Shown: positions 42,617 through 50,119 of the stretch, in pieces
Numbering within the stretch: the stretch's first letter is position 1
How the letters are laid out: every line of letters begins with the position of its first letter
Program-made: the position numbers and the translations under genes
DNA from: Pseudorhodoplanes sinuspersici
GTDB taxonomy: Bacteria; Pseudomonadota; Alphaproteobacteria; Rhizobiales; Xanthobacteraceae
NCBI RefSeq assembly: GCF_002119765.1
Contig: NZ_CP021112.1
Location: forward strand, 4,272,501 to 4,336,500
Reading direction: 5' to 3'
DNA: 64,000 bases
Notes under the pieces: generated by a model
Told to the model about the DNA's origin: nothing
The model's input: the letters and a program-made list of their open reading frames with translations, nothing else
The model's database searches: none

Positions 42617-43720
42617 TCAGTTGGCCAGAATCTGCTGCCCGCTGTTGTCGCCATAGGCTTCTTCGCGATAGAGCCCTAAGGCTTCCATCACCGGAAGATC
42701 GTTGAAGCTGAACAGGCACGCGTCTTCGCTTTCAGAGGCGTTGGCATGCTCATGCCACATCCATGACGGTACGCAGAAGATATCACGTTCGCGCCAGTCG
42801 AAACGTTTGCCGCCGATGATCGAGTAGCCGCGGCCCTTGGCGACCTGATAGATGAAACTGCCGGTGTGGCGGTGGGCCCGTGTTTTCTCACCGGGCCGGA
42901 GCATCTGCATGCTGGCGCCGATCGTCTGCATCACATGCCCGCCGGTGATCGGATTGACATACTTCATCATGACGCCGTCGAACGGCGAGCCGTCGGTGGC
43001 CTTGCCATAGTCCTGCAGGGCTTCGTAGGTCGGTGCCCATTCATACTTGAACAGCGGCGAATATCCTTTTGACCAGGTGGTGTTGACCGGTGTCAGCCCA
43101 GGATGTCCCCAGGTCTTGCTCGTATCGTTTACCGGATAAGTCACCTCCTGCTGGAGGTTTGGGTGGACGGCATAGAAATTGGCTTCAAGCGCGTTCACCA
43201 ACGGGATATCCAGCCCGTCCTGCCAGATGCAGGGTGTACCGTCCGGCTCGACGCCGTGTTCATGCCAGGTGCCGTTGGGTGTCAGTACGAAGTCGTTGGC
43301 ACCGAGCGTCATCTTGTGTCCGTCGACGATCGTATAAGCGCCGCTGCCTTCCATGATGAAGCGCAGCGCCGAGGCGGAATGCGCATGAGCGGATGCGACT
43401 TCGCCCGGATTCATCACCTGCAGACCGGAATACAGCCAGCCGACCGCCGCTGATACGTCGCGGCGGCCCGGATTGTTGAGATAGACGACCCGCCGTCCGG
43501 CCTTTTCAGGTGTCACCAGTTGCACAGAGCGCAGCACATGGTCGCGCAGGTCGGCGTAGCGCCACAGCACCGGCACGGAGGATGATTGCGGCGCCCATGG
43601 TTCGATCGTGTTGGCGACAGTCCATAACGCGCCGGTTTCGTACTGTTCGAGCTCGCGGTAGTAAGCCTCAAGCTCGGGCGTGTCTTCGACATTGGCGCGG
43701 CCGATGATGTTTTCTCTCAT
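42617..43720 (-). CDS. Gentisate 1,2-dioxygenase-type bicupin (may be salicylate/hydroxynaphthoate dioxygenase)
   Basis: The 367-residue protein is a bicupin ring-cleaving Fe(II) dioxygenase. HAHSASALRFIMEGSGAYT gives His112 and His114, and NGTWHEHG the third ligand His153; the C-terminal cupin is also complete (HRHTGSFIYQV). Family members cleave gentisate, salicylate or 1-hydroxy-2-naphthoate between adjacent ring carbons. It overlaps the nitrilase gene by ATGA, so they are translationally coupled. The neighbouring fumarylpyruvate-hydrolase-like gene fits a gentisate- or salicylate-type route. The exact substrate cannot be told from sequence. Confidence 0.85.
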   Translation of the reverse strand: MRENIIGRANVEDTPELEAYYRELEQYETGALWTVANTIEPWAPQSSSVPVLWRYADLRDHVLRSVQLVTPEKAGRRVVYLNNPGRRDVSAAVGWLYSGLQVMNPGEVASAHAHSASALRFIMEGSGAYTIVDGHKMTLGANDFVLTPNGTWHEHGVEPDGTPCIWQDGLDIPLVNALEANFYAVHPNLQQEVTYPVNDTSKTWGHPGLTPVNTTWSKGYSPLFKYEWAPTYEALQDYGKATDGSPFDGVMMKYVNPITGGHVMQTIGASMQMLRPGEKTRAHRHTGSFIYQVAKGRGYSIIGGKRFDWRERDIFCVPSWMWHEHANASESEDACLFSFNDLPVMEALGLYREEAYGDNSGQQILAN

Positions 43721-44811
43721 TGCGCTCTCCCTGGCTTGCCCGCGCCGCGACCTGCAAAAGCACTGGCCGCTTCGGGGCGTTCGAGCGGCAAATCCATGCG
43801 GTCCCAGTCGGTCTCGGCGGATATGTCCGGCTCGTTTGCACGAGCCGCAGCATCTCCCGAGCCGAGCGGGGAGTGCGCGCGGCGGTTGACGCGAAGATCG
43901 AAGATGTCGAAGCGGTTATAATGGCCGATGATGTCGTGCATCTGCTTGGGCTGAATGCACCGGGCGAGGTCGATCTCGGCATAGACGATGCCTTCGTCGT
44001 CGATCAGCGGCGAACCCACAGTGCGTCCGTCAGGGCCGATGATGCCGGTAAAGGCGCTCGACTTGCGTTCAAGCTTGGCTCGCGCATCGGGGACAAGGCT
44101 TTCCATCGCTTCGATGATCTCTTCAGAAACGGTCGAACACGACACGATGGTGAACAGCTTGCCTTCGAAGGAATGCGCGATCGCGCGCAGCTTGATGGCT
44201 TCCGCCATATCGTAATCGGGAGGCGCGACGGGGAGGGAGATGTAGCTTGCAACATGCACAAGCTCGCCCTGGGCCAGCAGCGAAAACCGCGCCAGCGTGT
44301 TGGTATTCTCGCCGCAGGCCAGTCCGCCCAGCGGGCCGATGGCGGTGTCGTAGACGCGAAGACTGGAGCCGTCGCCGTTTGTCCATGTCAGCTTTTCAGC
44401 CCAGGTCGGCACAAGTTTGCGATGCTTGCCGAGAAGCTTGCCGTCGGGGCCGATGAAGACCAGCGTGTTGTAGACCGCGCCAAGCGAGACCGGGCTGCGT
44501 TCATTCACGCCGATCACCACGTATATTTCCGCCTCGCGCGCAACACGCCGGAGTGCATCGATTTCGGCGCCGGGAACAAGGATCGATGCGCGCACCAACT
44601 TTTCGAACCACGCGCCGCCGCTCACCGGATCGGTGATCCAGTTCCAGTACGGATATCCCGGAACGAACACCTCCGGAAAGGCGACGATCTGCGCGCCGTT
44701 TCTCGCTGCCTCGCGGATCAGCGAACAGGCTTTTTCGATCGTCGCGGGCGTGTCGAGGAAGACAGGTGCCGCTTGCACAGCCGCCGCCTTAAAGCGTGGG
44801 AGCTTCAGCAT
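43717..44811 (-). CDS. Nitrilase (carbon-nitrogen hydrolase)
   Basis: From ATG 44811, with GAGG eight bases upstream, the product is 364 residues (a GTG nine bases earlier is less likely). The catalytic triad is visible: Glu47 (FPEVFVPGYP), Lys132 (HRKLVPT) and Cys166 (ACGENTN). CGENTN is the nitrilase-branch form, as opposed to amidase branches, so it should hydrolyse a nitrile to an acid and ammonia. The product acid may feed the coupled dioxygenase, which is inference from the 4-base overlap. Confidence 0.92.
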   Translation of the reverse strand: MLKLPRFKAAAVQAAPVFLDTPATIEKACSLIREAARNGAQIVAFPEVFVPGYPYWNWITDPVSGGAWFEKLVRASILVPGAEIDALRRVAREAEIYVVIGVNERSPVSLGAVYNTLVFIGPDGKLLGKHRKLVPTWAEKLTWTNGDGSSLRVYDTAIGPLGGLACGENTNTLARFSLLAQGELVHVASYISLPVAPPDYDMAEAIKLRAIAHSFEGKLFTIVSCSTVSEEIIEAMESLVPDARAKLERKSSAFTGIIGPDGRTVGSPLIDDEGIVYAEIDLARCIQPKQMHDIIGHYNRFDIFDLRVNRRAHSPLGSGDAAARANEPDISAETDWDRMDLPLERPEAASAFAGRGAGKPGRAQ

Positions 44812-44844
44812 GATTGTCACCTCGCGGTCAGCGGTCAGCGTCTG

Positions 44845-44856
44845 ATTTTCGAAAAT
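44845..44856. promoter_or_regulatory. Palindromic attttcgaaaat site in front of the nitrilase gene
   Basis: A perfect palindrome lies about 35 bases upstream of the nitrilase start in an AT-rich promoter. The sequence attttcg(a/t)aaatc also appears in the GntR/FAH intergenic region, so one regulator could bind both. Confidence 0.45.
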
Positions 44857-44916
44857 AAATATAATTTTGGAATATGAGTCAATGCGGTTTGCGGTTGTCC
44901 TCTTGATGAGAGGGGC

Positions 44917-45696
44917 TTAGGCCGCACGATGAAAATTGCGTTCGATGGCTTCGCCGGTTTTCCGATAGTGGGCCTTGAGGAGTTCCACGGCCCGCGCGGC
45001 ATCGCGTTTGAGCGCCGCTTTCATGATCGCTTCGTGCTCGGCGTGGATATTGCGGCCTGACGGTTTGCCTTGCGTGCCGGCGATCAGGATCGGTCGACGG
45101 TAACGCTCGGTCTGTGCGTAAAGTTGCGCGGACATGTCGAGCAGGCAGCGTGAATCCGCTGCCCCGATCAGAGCGGCGTGAAAATCGCGATGTCGGCGTT
45201 CCAGTTCTTCATTTTCATCCTCGGTTCTCGGGCGAAGAAGCGCCGACAGGCGCTTGGCGCAACCCGACAGCGCCTGAAACGTGCCCATGACCGATCCCTC
45301 CCAATCGTCGTCGCCATGTTGCACCGAGCGCCGTAACGCCTCACCCTCGATCAGAATGCGAGTCTCAATGCAGTCCCACATTTCGCTCAGCGATAATTCG
45401 GCCACGCGAAAGCCGCGCAAGGCTGATGCCACCACAAGGCGCTCGCTTTGCAGCCGGCTCAAAGCCTCCCGCAGGGGCGAGAAGCTCAAGCCGTATCGCT
45501 CTTTCAGGACCTCCAGGCGCAGCGGCCTGCCGGCGCCGAAGAACCCGTTGAGAATGTCGGCATGCAGACGCTTGTAGGCCTGTTCGCCAAGCGTCGGTCC
45601 GGCTTCCTGGGCGACTGCTGGAGCGTTGCCGTTCCGGCTCGACGCGACGGCGAGGGGCTTGCCCGTGCGCCTGGTGGAATTGCCCTGATCTTTCAT
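44917..45696 (-). CDS. GntR-family regulator with FCD domain
   Basis: The 259-residue protein has a winged-helix domain (about residues 34-100: TLGEQAYKRLHADILNGFFGAG and LSFSPLREALSRLQSERLVV) and an FCD ligand domain (about 105-250) with the metal-binding pattern FHAALIGAADS and NIHAEHEAIMKAAL. FCD regulators sense small carboxylates and usually repress catabolic genes. It lies between the nitrilase (minus) and FAH (plus) genes and very likely controls the block. The N-terminal 30 residues are unstructured. Confidence 0.92.
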   Translation of the reverse strand: MKDQGNSTRRTGKPLAVASSRNGNAPAVAQEAGPTLGEQAYKRLHADILNGFFGAGRPLRLEVLKERYGLSFSPLREALSRLQSERLVVASALRGFRVAELSLSEMWDCIETRILIEGEALRRSVQHGDDDWEGSVMGTFQALSGCAKRLSALLRPRTEDENEELERRHRDFHAALIGAADSRCLLDMSAQLYAQTERYRRPILIAGTQGKPSGRNIHAEHEAIMKAALKRDAARAVELLKAHYRKTGEAIERNFHRAA

Positions 45697-45772
45697 CAGC
45701 CGAACCCTTCGACCTGTTGCCTGTTGAATGCCGCCGCTCAGCGCCTTGTTCGCCCCTGAGCGCCAGTTCCCC

Positions 45773-45810
45773 TATCACATATTATCGTGAATATCACATA
45801 TTTTCGTAAA
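45773..45810. promoter_or_regulatory. Tandem 19-bp repeat operator between the GntR and FAH genes
   Basis: Two adjacent direct copies with exact 19-bp period, tatcacatattatcgtgaa then tatcacatattttcgtaaa, lie in the divergent promoter region. Directly after comes TTGACT, 17 bases, CTAAGT, a plausible promoter for the FAH gene. This has the form of a GntR-type operator. It is too short and single to be a CRISPR array. Confidence 0.7.
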
Positions 45811-45813
45811 TCC

Positions 45814-45842
45814 TTGACTCGGGCCCTTGGTCGCGACTAAGT
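45814..45842 (+). promoter_or_regulatory. Candidate sigma-70 type promoter of the FAH gene
   Basis: TTGACT (45814-45819) and CTAAGT (45837-45842) are separated by 17 bases, 38 bases upstream of the FAH start. The -35 box abuts the tandem operator repeats, so a regulator bound there would block RNA polymerase. Confidence 0.4.
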
Positions 45843-45879
45843 CGCCGACGATGCCGTGCGTCGAAAAGGACTGCGATCC

Positions 45880-46779
45880 ATGAAGCTGGTCACTTATGAG
45901 CGAGAAGGGCAGCGTCGTCTGGGCGTGATCGTCGCTGACTCCGTTGTCGATTTGCCGGACCTCGCCGCCGCAGCGGGAAAAACCTGTCCGCAGGACATGC
46001 TGTCATTCATTCAGCAGAGCCCCGGCGCGCTGGAATTGGCCAAGGCTCTGCTCACCAAGGCCGATTTGATGGCGAGATCGTCCATCCCTCTTAGTCAGAC
46101 GAAGTTGCTCGCGCCGCTGCCGCAAACGCCAAAGGGTGTGATCGGTGTCGGACTGAACTATGTCGCGCACGTTGCGGAATCGAGCCGCACCATGGAAACG
46201 CAGAAGGATGTGCCGTCGCATCCGGTCATCTTCATCAAGCCATCGACATCGATCGTCGGGCCGGAAGAGGCGATCGTGCATGACGCACAGCTGACAAAGA
46301 TGCTGGACTGGGAGGCCGAGCTCGGCGCCGTGATCGGCCGGCGATGCAGGAATGTGTCTGAAACCGAGGCCATGGATTACGTCTTTGGCTACACCTGCGT
46401 GAATGACGTATCGGCAAGGGACTTGCGGCATGGCGGGCAATGGTGCTTCGCCAAGGGGCAGGACACCTATGCGCCGATGGGCCCCTGGATCGTGACCGCG
46501 GACGAGATTGCCGATGCGCACGATCTGGACATCAGTCTGGTCCTGAATGGTGTCGAAAAGCAAAAGAGCAACACGCGGCATATGATTTTCAATATTCCGA
46601 AGCTGATCGCTCATTTGTCGTCGGGCATCACGCTGGAGCCGGGCGATGTCATCGCCACGGGAACGCCGGAGGGTGTGGGCATCAGCCGGACGCCGCCGGA
46701 ATTCATGAAGGCAGGCGATGTGGTGGAGGTGGTGATCGAAAGCGTCGGCACCTTGCGCAATCACGTCATCGCCGCATGA
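45880..46779 (+). CDS. Fumarylacetoacetate hydrolase family protein (fumarylpyruvate hydrolase-like)
   Basis: From ATG 45880 (aaaagga ribosome site) the product is 299 residues. It has the FAH motifs: VIGVGLNYVAHVAESS, FIKPSTSIVGPEEAI, DWEAELGAVIGRR (metal-binding acidic residues) and GDVIATGTPEGVG. FAH-family enzymes cleave fumarylpyruvate, oxaloacetate-type or other beta-diketo acids. With a gentisate-type dioxygenase in the same block, hydrolysis of the ring-cleavage product is the likely job. An upstream in-frame GTG at 45856 is discarded. Confidence 0.9.
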   Translation: MKLVTYEREGQRRLGVIVADSVVDLPDLAAAAGKTCPQDMLSFIQQSPGALELAKALLTKADLMARSSIPLSQTKLLAPLPQTPKGVIGVGLNYVAHVAESSRTMETQKDVPSHPVIFIKPSTSIVGPEEAIVHDAQLTKMLDWEAELGAVIGRRCRNVSETEAMDYVFGYTCVNDVSARDLRHGGQWCFAKGQDTYAPMGPWIVTADEIADAHDLDISLVLNGVEKQKSNTRHMIFNIPKLIAHLSSGITLEPGDVIATGTPEGVGISRTPPEFMKAGDVVEVVIESVGTLRNHVIAA

Positions 46780-46905
46780 TCGCGGGCTCGCGCGAGAACG
46801 ACATGCTCCCGTGACTGAGGCTGCTGTGTCGTTGCGGCGAGCGCAATACGCTGGGCTATCCTCCCGGCGCGCGATGGGTTAGGACGCCTCCGCCTTGGAG
46901 GTTCC

Positions 46906-47346
46906 ATGAAATTCCCGTTTGCGGCATTGTGCGTCCTGCTCGTGGTCGATGCGGCGCAAGCCCAGCAGCTTGAGCCAGGGCGTTGGCGGGTGATGACCAC
47001 GCAACTTAATCAAGGGCCGGTATCCGAACCGCCGCAGATCAAGATGCGCTGTCTGACGCCGGCGGAGGTGGCGGATCCGGCCAAGACTTTCACACCGGAA
47101 GTGTCGACCGTGAACGCCATTTGCGAGCGGACGGAATACAGCCTCGAAGGGAACTTCCTGAAATGGAGGCTGCAATGCCGCGGCCAGATCGACATGGATG
47201 TGGCCGGGCAATTCATCTTCGAAAGTCCGACGCGCTACACCGCCATGATCGCGACCAAGGCAACCGCCATGGAGCGGATCGTGCATTCGACATTGTCGAC
47301 CATCGACGGCCAGCGGGTCGGAGATTGCTCCAAGACCGGCGAATGA
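46906..47346 (+). CDS. DUF3617 family exported protein
   Basis: The 146-residue product has a signal peptide (FAALCVLLVVDAAQAQ) and matches the DUF3617 layout: LEPGRWRV at the start of the mature part, RCLTPAEVADP and a GDCSKTGE end. The family is common in alphaproteobacteria with unknown function. Four cysteines remain in the mature part. A cttggagg ribosome site precedes the ATG. It converges on the AI-2E permease gene with six bases between stops. Confidence 0.8.
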   Translation: MKFPFAALCVLLVVDAAQAQQLEPGRWRVMTTQLNQGPVSEPPQIKMRCLTPAEVADPAKTFTPEVSTVNAICERTEYSLEGNFLKWRLQCRGQIDMDVAGQFIFESPTRYTAMIATKATAMERIVHSTLSTIDGQRVGDCSKTGE

Positions 47347-47352
47347 TATGCG

Positions 47353-48513
47353 TCAGTCCGGCAGCATGTTCTTCTGGCGCGGATAAAGGTGGTCGCTGGC
47401 GACCGTCGCCATGATCAGGATCGGGGTGGCGAGAAAGGCGCCGATCGGCCCCCACAGCCACGCCCAGAAGGCAAGCGACAGAAACACCGCCAGAGGATGC
47501 ATGAGCAGCTGTTTTCCGATGATGCTCGGCACGAGGAAGTGACCTTCTATGAAGGTGAAGGTCATGAAGATCGCAGGCGCAATCAGCGCCGGCCACAAGG
47601 TGTCGAAAGTCAGCAAGCCGATGAAAAACAAGATGGCGTGCATGATCCCGGGGCCGACATACGGGATGTAGTTGAGGATGAAGGCGAGGGCGCCCCATAA
47701 CAGCGGCGCCGGAAATCCAAGTACCCATGTCACGGCGACTGCAAACAATCCGACACCAGCATTGATGATCGTCACGGTGATGAGATAGCCGCTCAAGCTG
47801 CGCTCGATATCGTTGACGATTTTCAGCGCCCGCAATCGGCCGTCACGCGTGCTGAAGATGTTGACGACATAGCGGCGCATCGCGGCGCGGCCGAACACGA
47901 AAAAGAACAGCGTCGCAAAAAATAGAACGAACTGAAGGACGGCTGGTGTCACGGCGCCGAGCACGTTGCCGATAACTTCGGCCGGTTGATTGACATCCAC
48001 CGAAAGGCCGCTGGCGCCCATGATCTCGGCACGCAATTCCTGGATGGCGGCGAGCGGCCGATCCATGAAACGGAATTTTTCCTTGATCGCGGTGCCGATT
48101 TCGGATGAGCGCGCGATGAGATCCGATGCCGGTTCGGATACCAGGACGATTGCGACATAGAGCGCGGCCGCGATCAGTATGACGATCGCCAGCGCCGGGA
48201 CCCAGGCGGGCAAACCGTGCCGTGTTGCAGAACCGGCGAGGGGCCCGAGCGTCAGGCTCACGATCAGCGCGCCAAGGATCGGCATCAGCAACGGCCGTGC
48301 AACGTAGAGAAACGCACCGAACATGATCACGGCCATCAGGATGGTCGCGACTTGCGCCATGGTGCGCCAGAACGCGGCTGTATCTTCGAATGGAAACGGA
48401 TCATGAGCACCGACGCGGATATTGCGTCCGGCGAAGGTCCAGTTCGAAACGGGCGTGGATGCAGACCCAGAGTTTGCCGCGATCGGCGTTTCGCTTTCGG
48501 CTTCGCGTGCCAT
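47353..48513 (-). CDS. AI-2E family transporter (permease)
   Basis: From ATG 48513 the product is 386 residues; the long in-frame extension up to 48882 overlaps a divergent gene and looks artefactual. It has eight or so hydrophobic segments, with FILNYIPYVGPGI and GHFLVPSIIGKQLLMHPLAVFLSLAFW typical of the PF01594 family. Members are annotated as AI-2 exporters, although many work as Na+/H+ antiporters or metabolite efflux proteins. No quorum-sensing gene is nearby. The 60-residue N-terminus is hydrophilic. Confidence 0.85.
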   Translation of the reverse strand: MAREAESETPIAANSGSASTPVSNWTFAGRNIRVGAHDPFPFEDTAAFWRTMAQVATILMAVIMFGAFLYVARPLLMPILGALIVSLTLGPLAGSATRHGLPAWVPALAIVILIAAALYVAIVLVSEPASDLIARSSEIGTAIKEKFRFMDRPLAAIQELRAEIMGASGLSVDVNQPAEVIGNVLGAVTPAVLQFVLFFATLFFFVFGRAAMRRYVVNIFSTRDGRLRALKIVNDIERSLSGYLITVTIINAGVGLFAVAVTWVLGFPAPLLWGALAFILNYIPYVGPGIMHAILFFIGLLTFDTLWPALIAPAIFMTFTFIEGHFLVPSIIGKQLLMHPLAVFLSLAFWAWLWGPIGAFLATPILIMATVASDHLYPRQKNMLPD

Positions 48514-48747
48514 TCGAGTATCCGGCCGGACCTCCGGCAATGGGCGCTGCAGACGCAAACTCCGCACGAGGGCCGGTCCGTCGGCATCGTCGGGATCGCG
48601 CTTCGTTTCGAGACAATCCGTTAGCCATACCGAAGTTCCATTTGGGTCTGAGGGCCTGGAACCTGTGCCGGATTGGCACGTTTTCGATGGCACTGCGCTT
48701 GCTAACCTTTCCTTAACCATAAACTGTCCGCTCGGACGGAGGCAGGA

Positions 48748-49086
48748 ATGATCGGCAAGCTGGCGATTGCGTATGTCTTGGCTGTATTGGGTCTGCCGGC
48801 GGCGATGACCGGATCGGCGTTCGCCCAGCCGGTCACTGACAGGGCTGTTGGAAGCTGCGTGTTTTCCGGCGGGCTCCGCCATTGTGTGCGCCAGTATCGC
48901 TACGACGCCGGCGCGACTGGTATCAAGACAGTGCGTGAGTCAGGACCGGAGGATGTGGCCGAGAACCGCGAGCGCGAACGCAAGTGGGTCGAGCATTGCA
49001 AACCGATCGTGCGTCAGGATGCGTATGGTGTTGGCCGCTACGCCTATGCCGCGCGCGGTTGCGAATACGGCCGGATCGGGGATTGA
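48748..49086 (+). CDS. Exported protein of unknown function, cysteine-containing
   Basis: The 112-residue product has a signal peptide (LAIAYVLAVLGLPAAMTGSAFAQ), then a mature domain with GSCVFSGGLRHCVRQYRY, a charged helix ENRERERKWVEHCKP and RGCEYGRIGD. Four cysteines suggest two disulfides. I recognise no named family, but similar short proteins occur in Bradyrhizobium-like genomes. An acggaggcagga ribosome site precedes the ATG. Confidence 0.7.
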   Translation: MIGKLAIAYVLAVLGLPAAMTGSAFAQPVTDRAVGSCVFSGGLRHCVRQYRYDAGATGIKTVRESGPEDVAENRERERKWVEHCKPIVRQDAYGVGRYAYAARGCEYGRIGD

Positions 49087-49114
49087 GCTTCGCCACGTGC
49101 AGCGGCAGCGCAGG

Positions 49115-49201
49115 TCAATAATATTGGCTCCGGCGTGACGTCATGAGCGGCACGACCAACAGCACGAGAAAAACCAGTCCCACGGTCATCAATGCGGCCA
49201 T
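49115..49201 (-). CDS. 28-residue single-helix membrane protein
   Basis: A short frame of 28 codons runs MAALMTVGLVFLVLLVVP, then LMTSRRSQYY and a stop. It has one hydrophobic helix of about 18 residues followed by a basic stretch, so it should span the inner membrane with its C-terminus in the cytoplasm. The ATG has GGGAGG five bases upstream. No homologue can be asserted from memory; coding status rests on the ribosome site and the helix. Confidence 0.55.
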   Translation of the reverse strand: MAALMTVGLVFLVLLVVPLMTSRRSQYY

Positions 49202-49326
49202 CGGCACCTCCCAGGGCGCCGCGATCGTGCGCGTGGACTGCTAATGCGCGCTGAAGAAAGACGGTTAATGGTGTGATTGTCGGCCTACGTGCCACCGATG
49301 ATGCGCACCGGAATCGTCGGTGGCCG

Positions 49327-49482
49327 CTATCCATCGTGCGCTTCGTTGATCACGAGCGTATGCGGCCGCGACTTCACGTCCGCCAATTCCCATGTCGCCT
49401 GTCGAGGCCGTGGCGGCTTGACGTTTCCCTGTGTGGTCATAACCGCGACAAAGGCGGCGGCGAGGATAGCAATCATTCGCAT
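49327..49482 (-). CDS. Small exported protein (51 residues), probable
   Basis: The frame starts with a short signal-like segment (RMIAILAAAFVAVMTTQG) and ends in VKSRPHTLVINEAHDG. GGGAG lies seven bases upstream of the ATG at 49482. It is too short to judge strongly, and no family is recognised. Confidence 0.4.
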   Translation of the reverse strand: MRMIAILAAAFVAVMTTQGNVKPPRPRQATWELADVKSRPHTLVINEAHDG

Positions 49483-49629
49483 GGCAGAACTCCCGGCACT
49501 GGGTCGTTGCTGCACTGCGGTAGGTTCAAGCCGGGCCGGGAAAATGCGACGGGTGAGGGGCGGAGGCGGCCTCCGTGGGGATGGCGCTTAAAATGAACGG
49601 CAATTTTTATTACATCTTTGTAACGTTGC

Positions 49630-49729
49630 TTGCCGGTGGGCTGACGGCCACTATCTGACCGTCAGACGGATGGGCTTTGACGCCCCTGAGCCTGTCTGTT
49701 CAAGCCCGGCCTTCGTGCCGGGCTTTTTT
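49630..49729 (+). ncRNA. Candidate small RNA ending in a strong terminator
   Basis: A short hairpin (tgacgg ... ccgtca) at about 49643-49665 is followed by a stable terminator (agcccggc / gccgggct with loop cttcgt, then T6) at 49703-49729. No protein gene ends before it on the plus strand. The unit looks like a small RNA. A second partial terminator arm (gccgggcttttttat) follows at 49734-49747. The 5' end is a guess. Confidence 0.35.
49703..49729 (+). terminator. Rho-independent terminator
   Basis: An 8-bp perfect GC-rich stem (agcccggc / gccgggct) with a six-base loop and a run of six T. The 3' half of the stem and T-run are repeated 10 bases further, at 49734-49747. Confidence 0.8.
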
Positions 49730-49851
49730 ATGTGCCGGGCTTTTTTATTTTTCGAGCCGCCCGCGAACGGGATGGAGCTTCGTCTGCGCTGTTGGCAGCG
49801 GCATCTCGGTGCTTGCGAACATGTATCGGCGCTGTTAGCTCTGCCCGCCGT

Positions 49852-49926
49852 GCCGGCATAGCTCAGCGGTAGAGCAGCGGTTTTGTAAACCGAAGGTCGG
49901 GAGTTCAATCCTCTCTGCCGGCACCA
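49852..49926 (+). tRNA. tRNA-Thr (anticodon TGT)
   Basis: A cloverleaf is readable: acceptor gccggca pairing with tgccggc, D-arm with gctcagcggtagagc, anticodon loop ttttgtaaa giving TGT, and T-arm tcgggagttcaatcctc. The CCA end is encoded at 49924-49926. Confidence 0.95.
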
Positions 49927-50119
49927 CTGCGGCCCCGACGAAAGCCTCAGCATTACCGGCCGGAATCCCGCCTGGGGCCATTTCACAGCGACCGGAACGG
50001 TATGGACGGAGGGTTATGGCCCATTCCGGCCACGCTATCGCCCCGTTCCCCCGGCACAGATCGCACTCCCCGGGGCAGTCCTCTTCCACTTCGACAACAT
50101 TGCAGGTCCAGACCTCTTG

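Larger units (their letters stand above)
49483..49851. other. Intergenic region before tRNA-Thr
   Basis: Apart from the terminator-like element at 49703-49729 and a possible small RNA before it, I see no gene here. The tRNA promoter should be in the last 100 bases. Confidence 0.5.

Noticed and set aside
45773-45810. Short tandem repeats as a CRISPR array
   Set aside because: Two directly adjacent copies without spacers, in a divergent promoter and next to a GntR gene, fit an operator. No cas genes are present in the window.
48514-48882. Long N-terminal extension of the AI-2E permease
   Set aside because: It overlaps a divergent exported-protein gene, and the residues look like translated non-coding sequence. 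The ATG at 48513 gives a normal family length.
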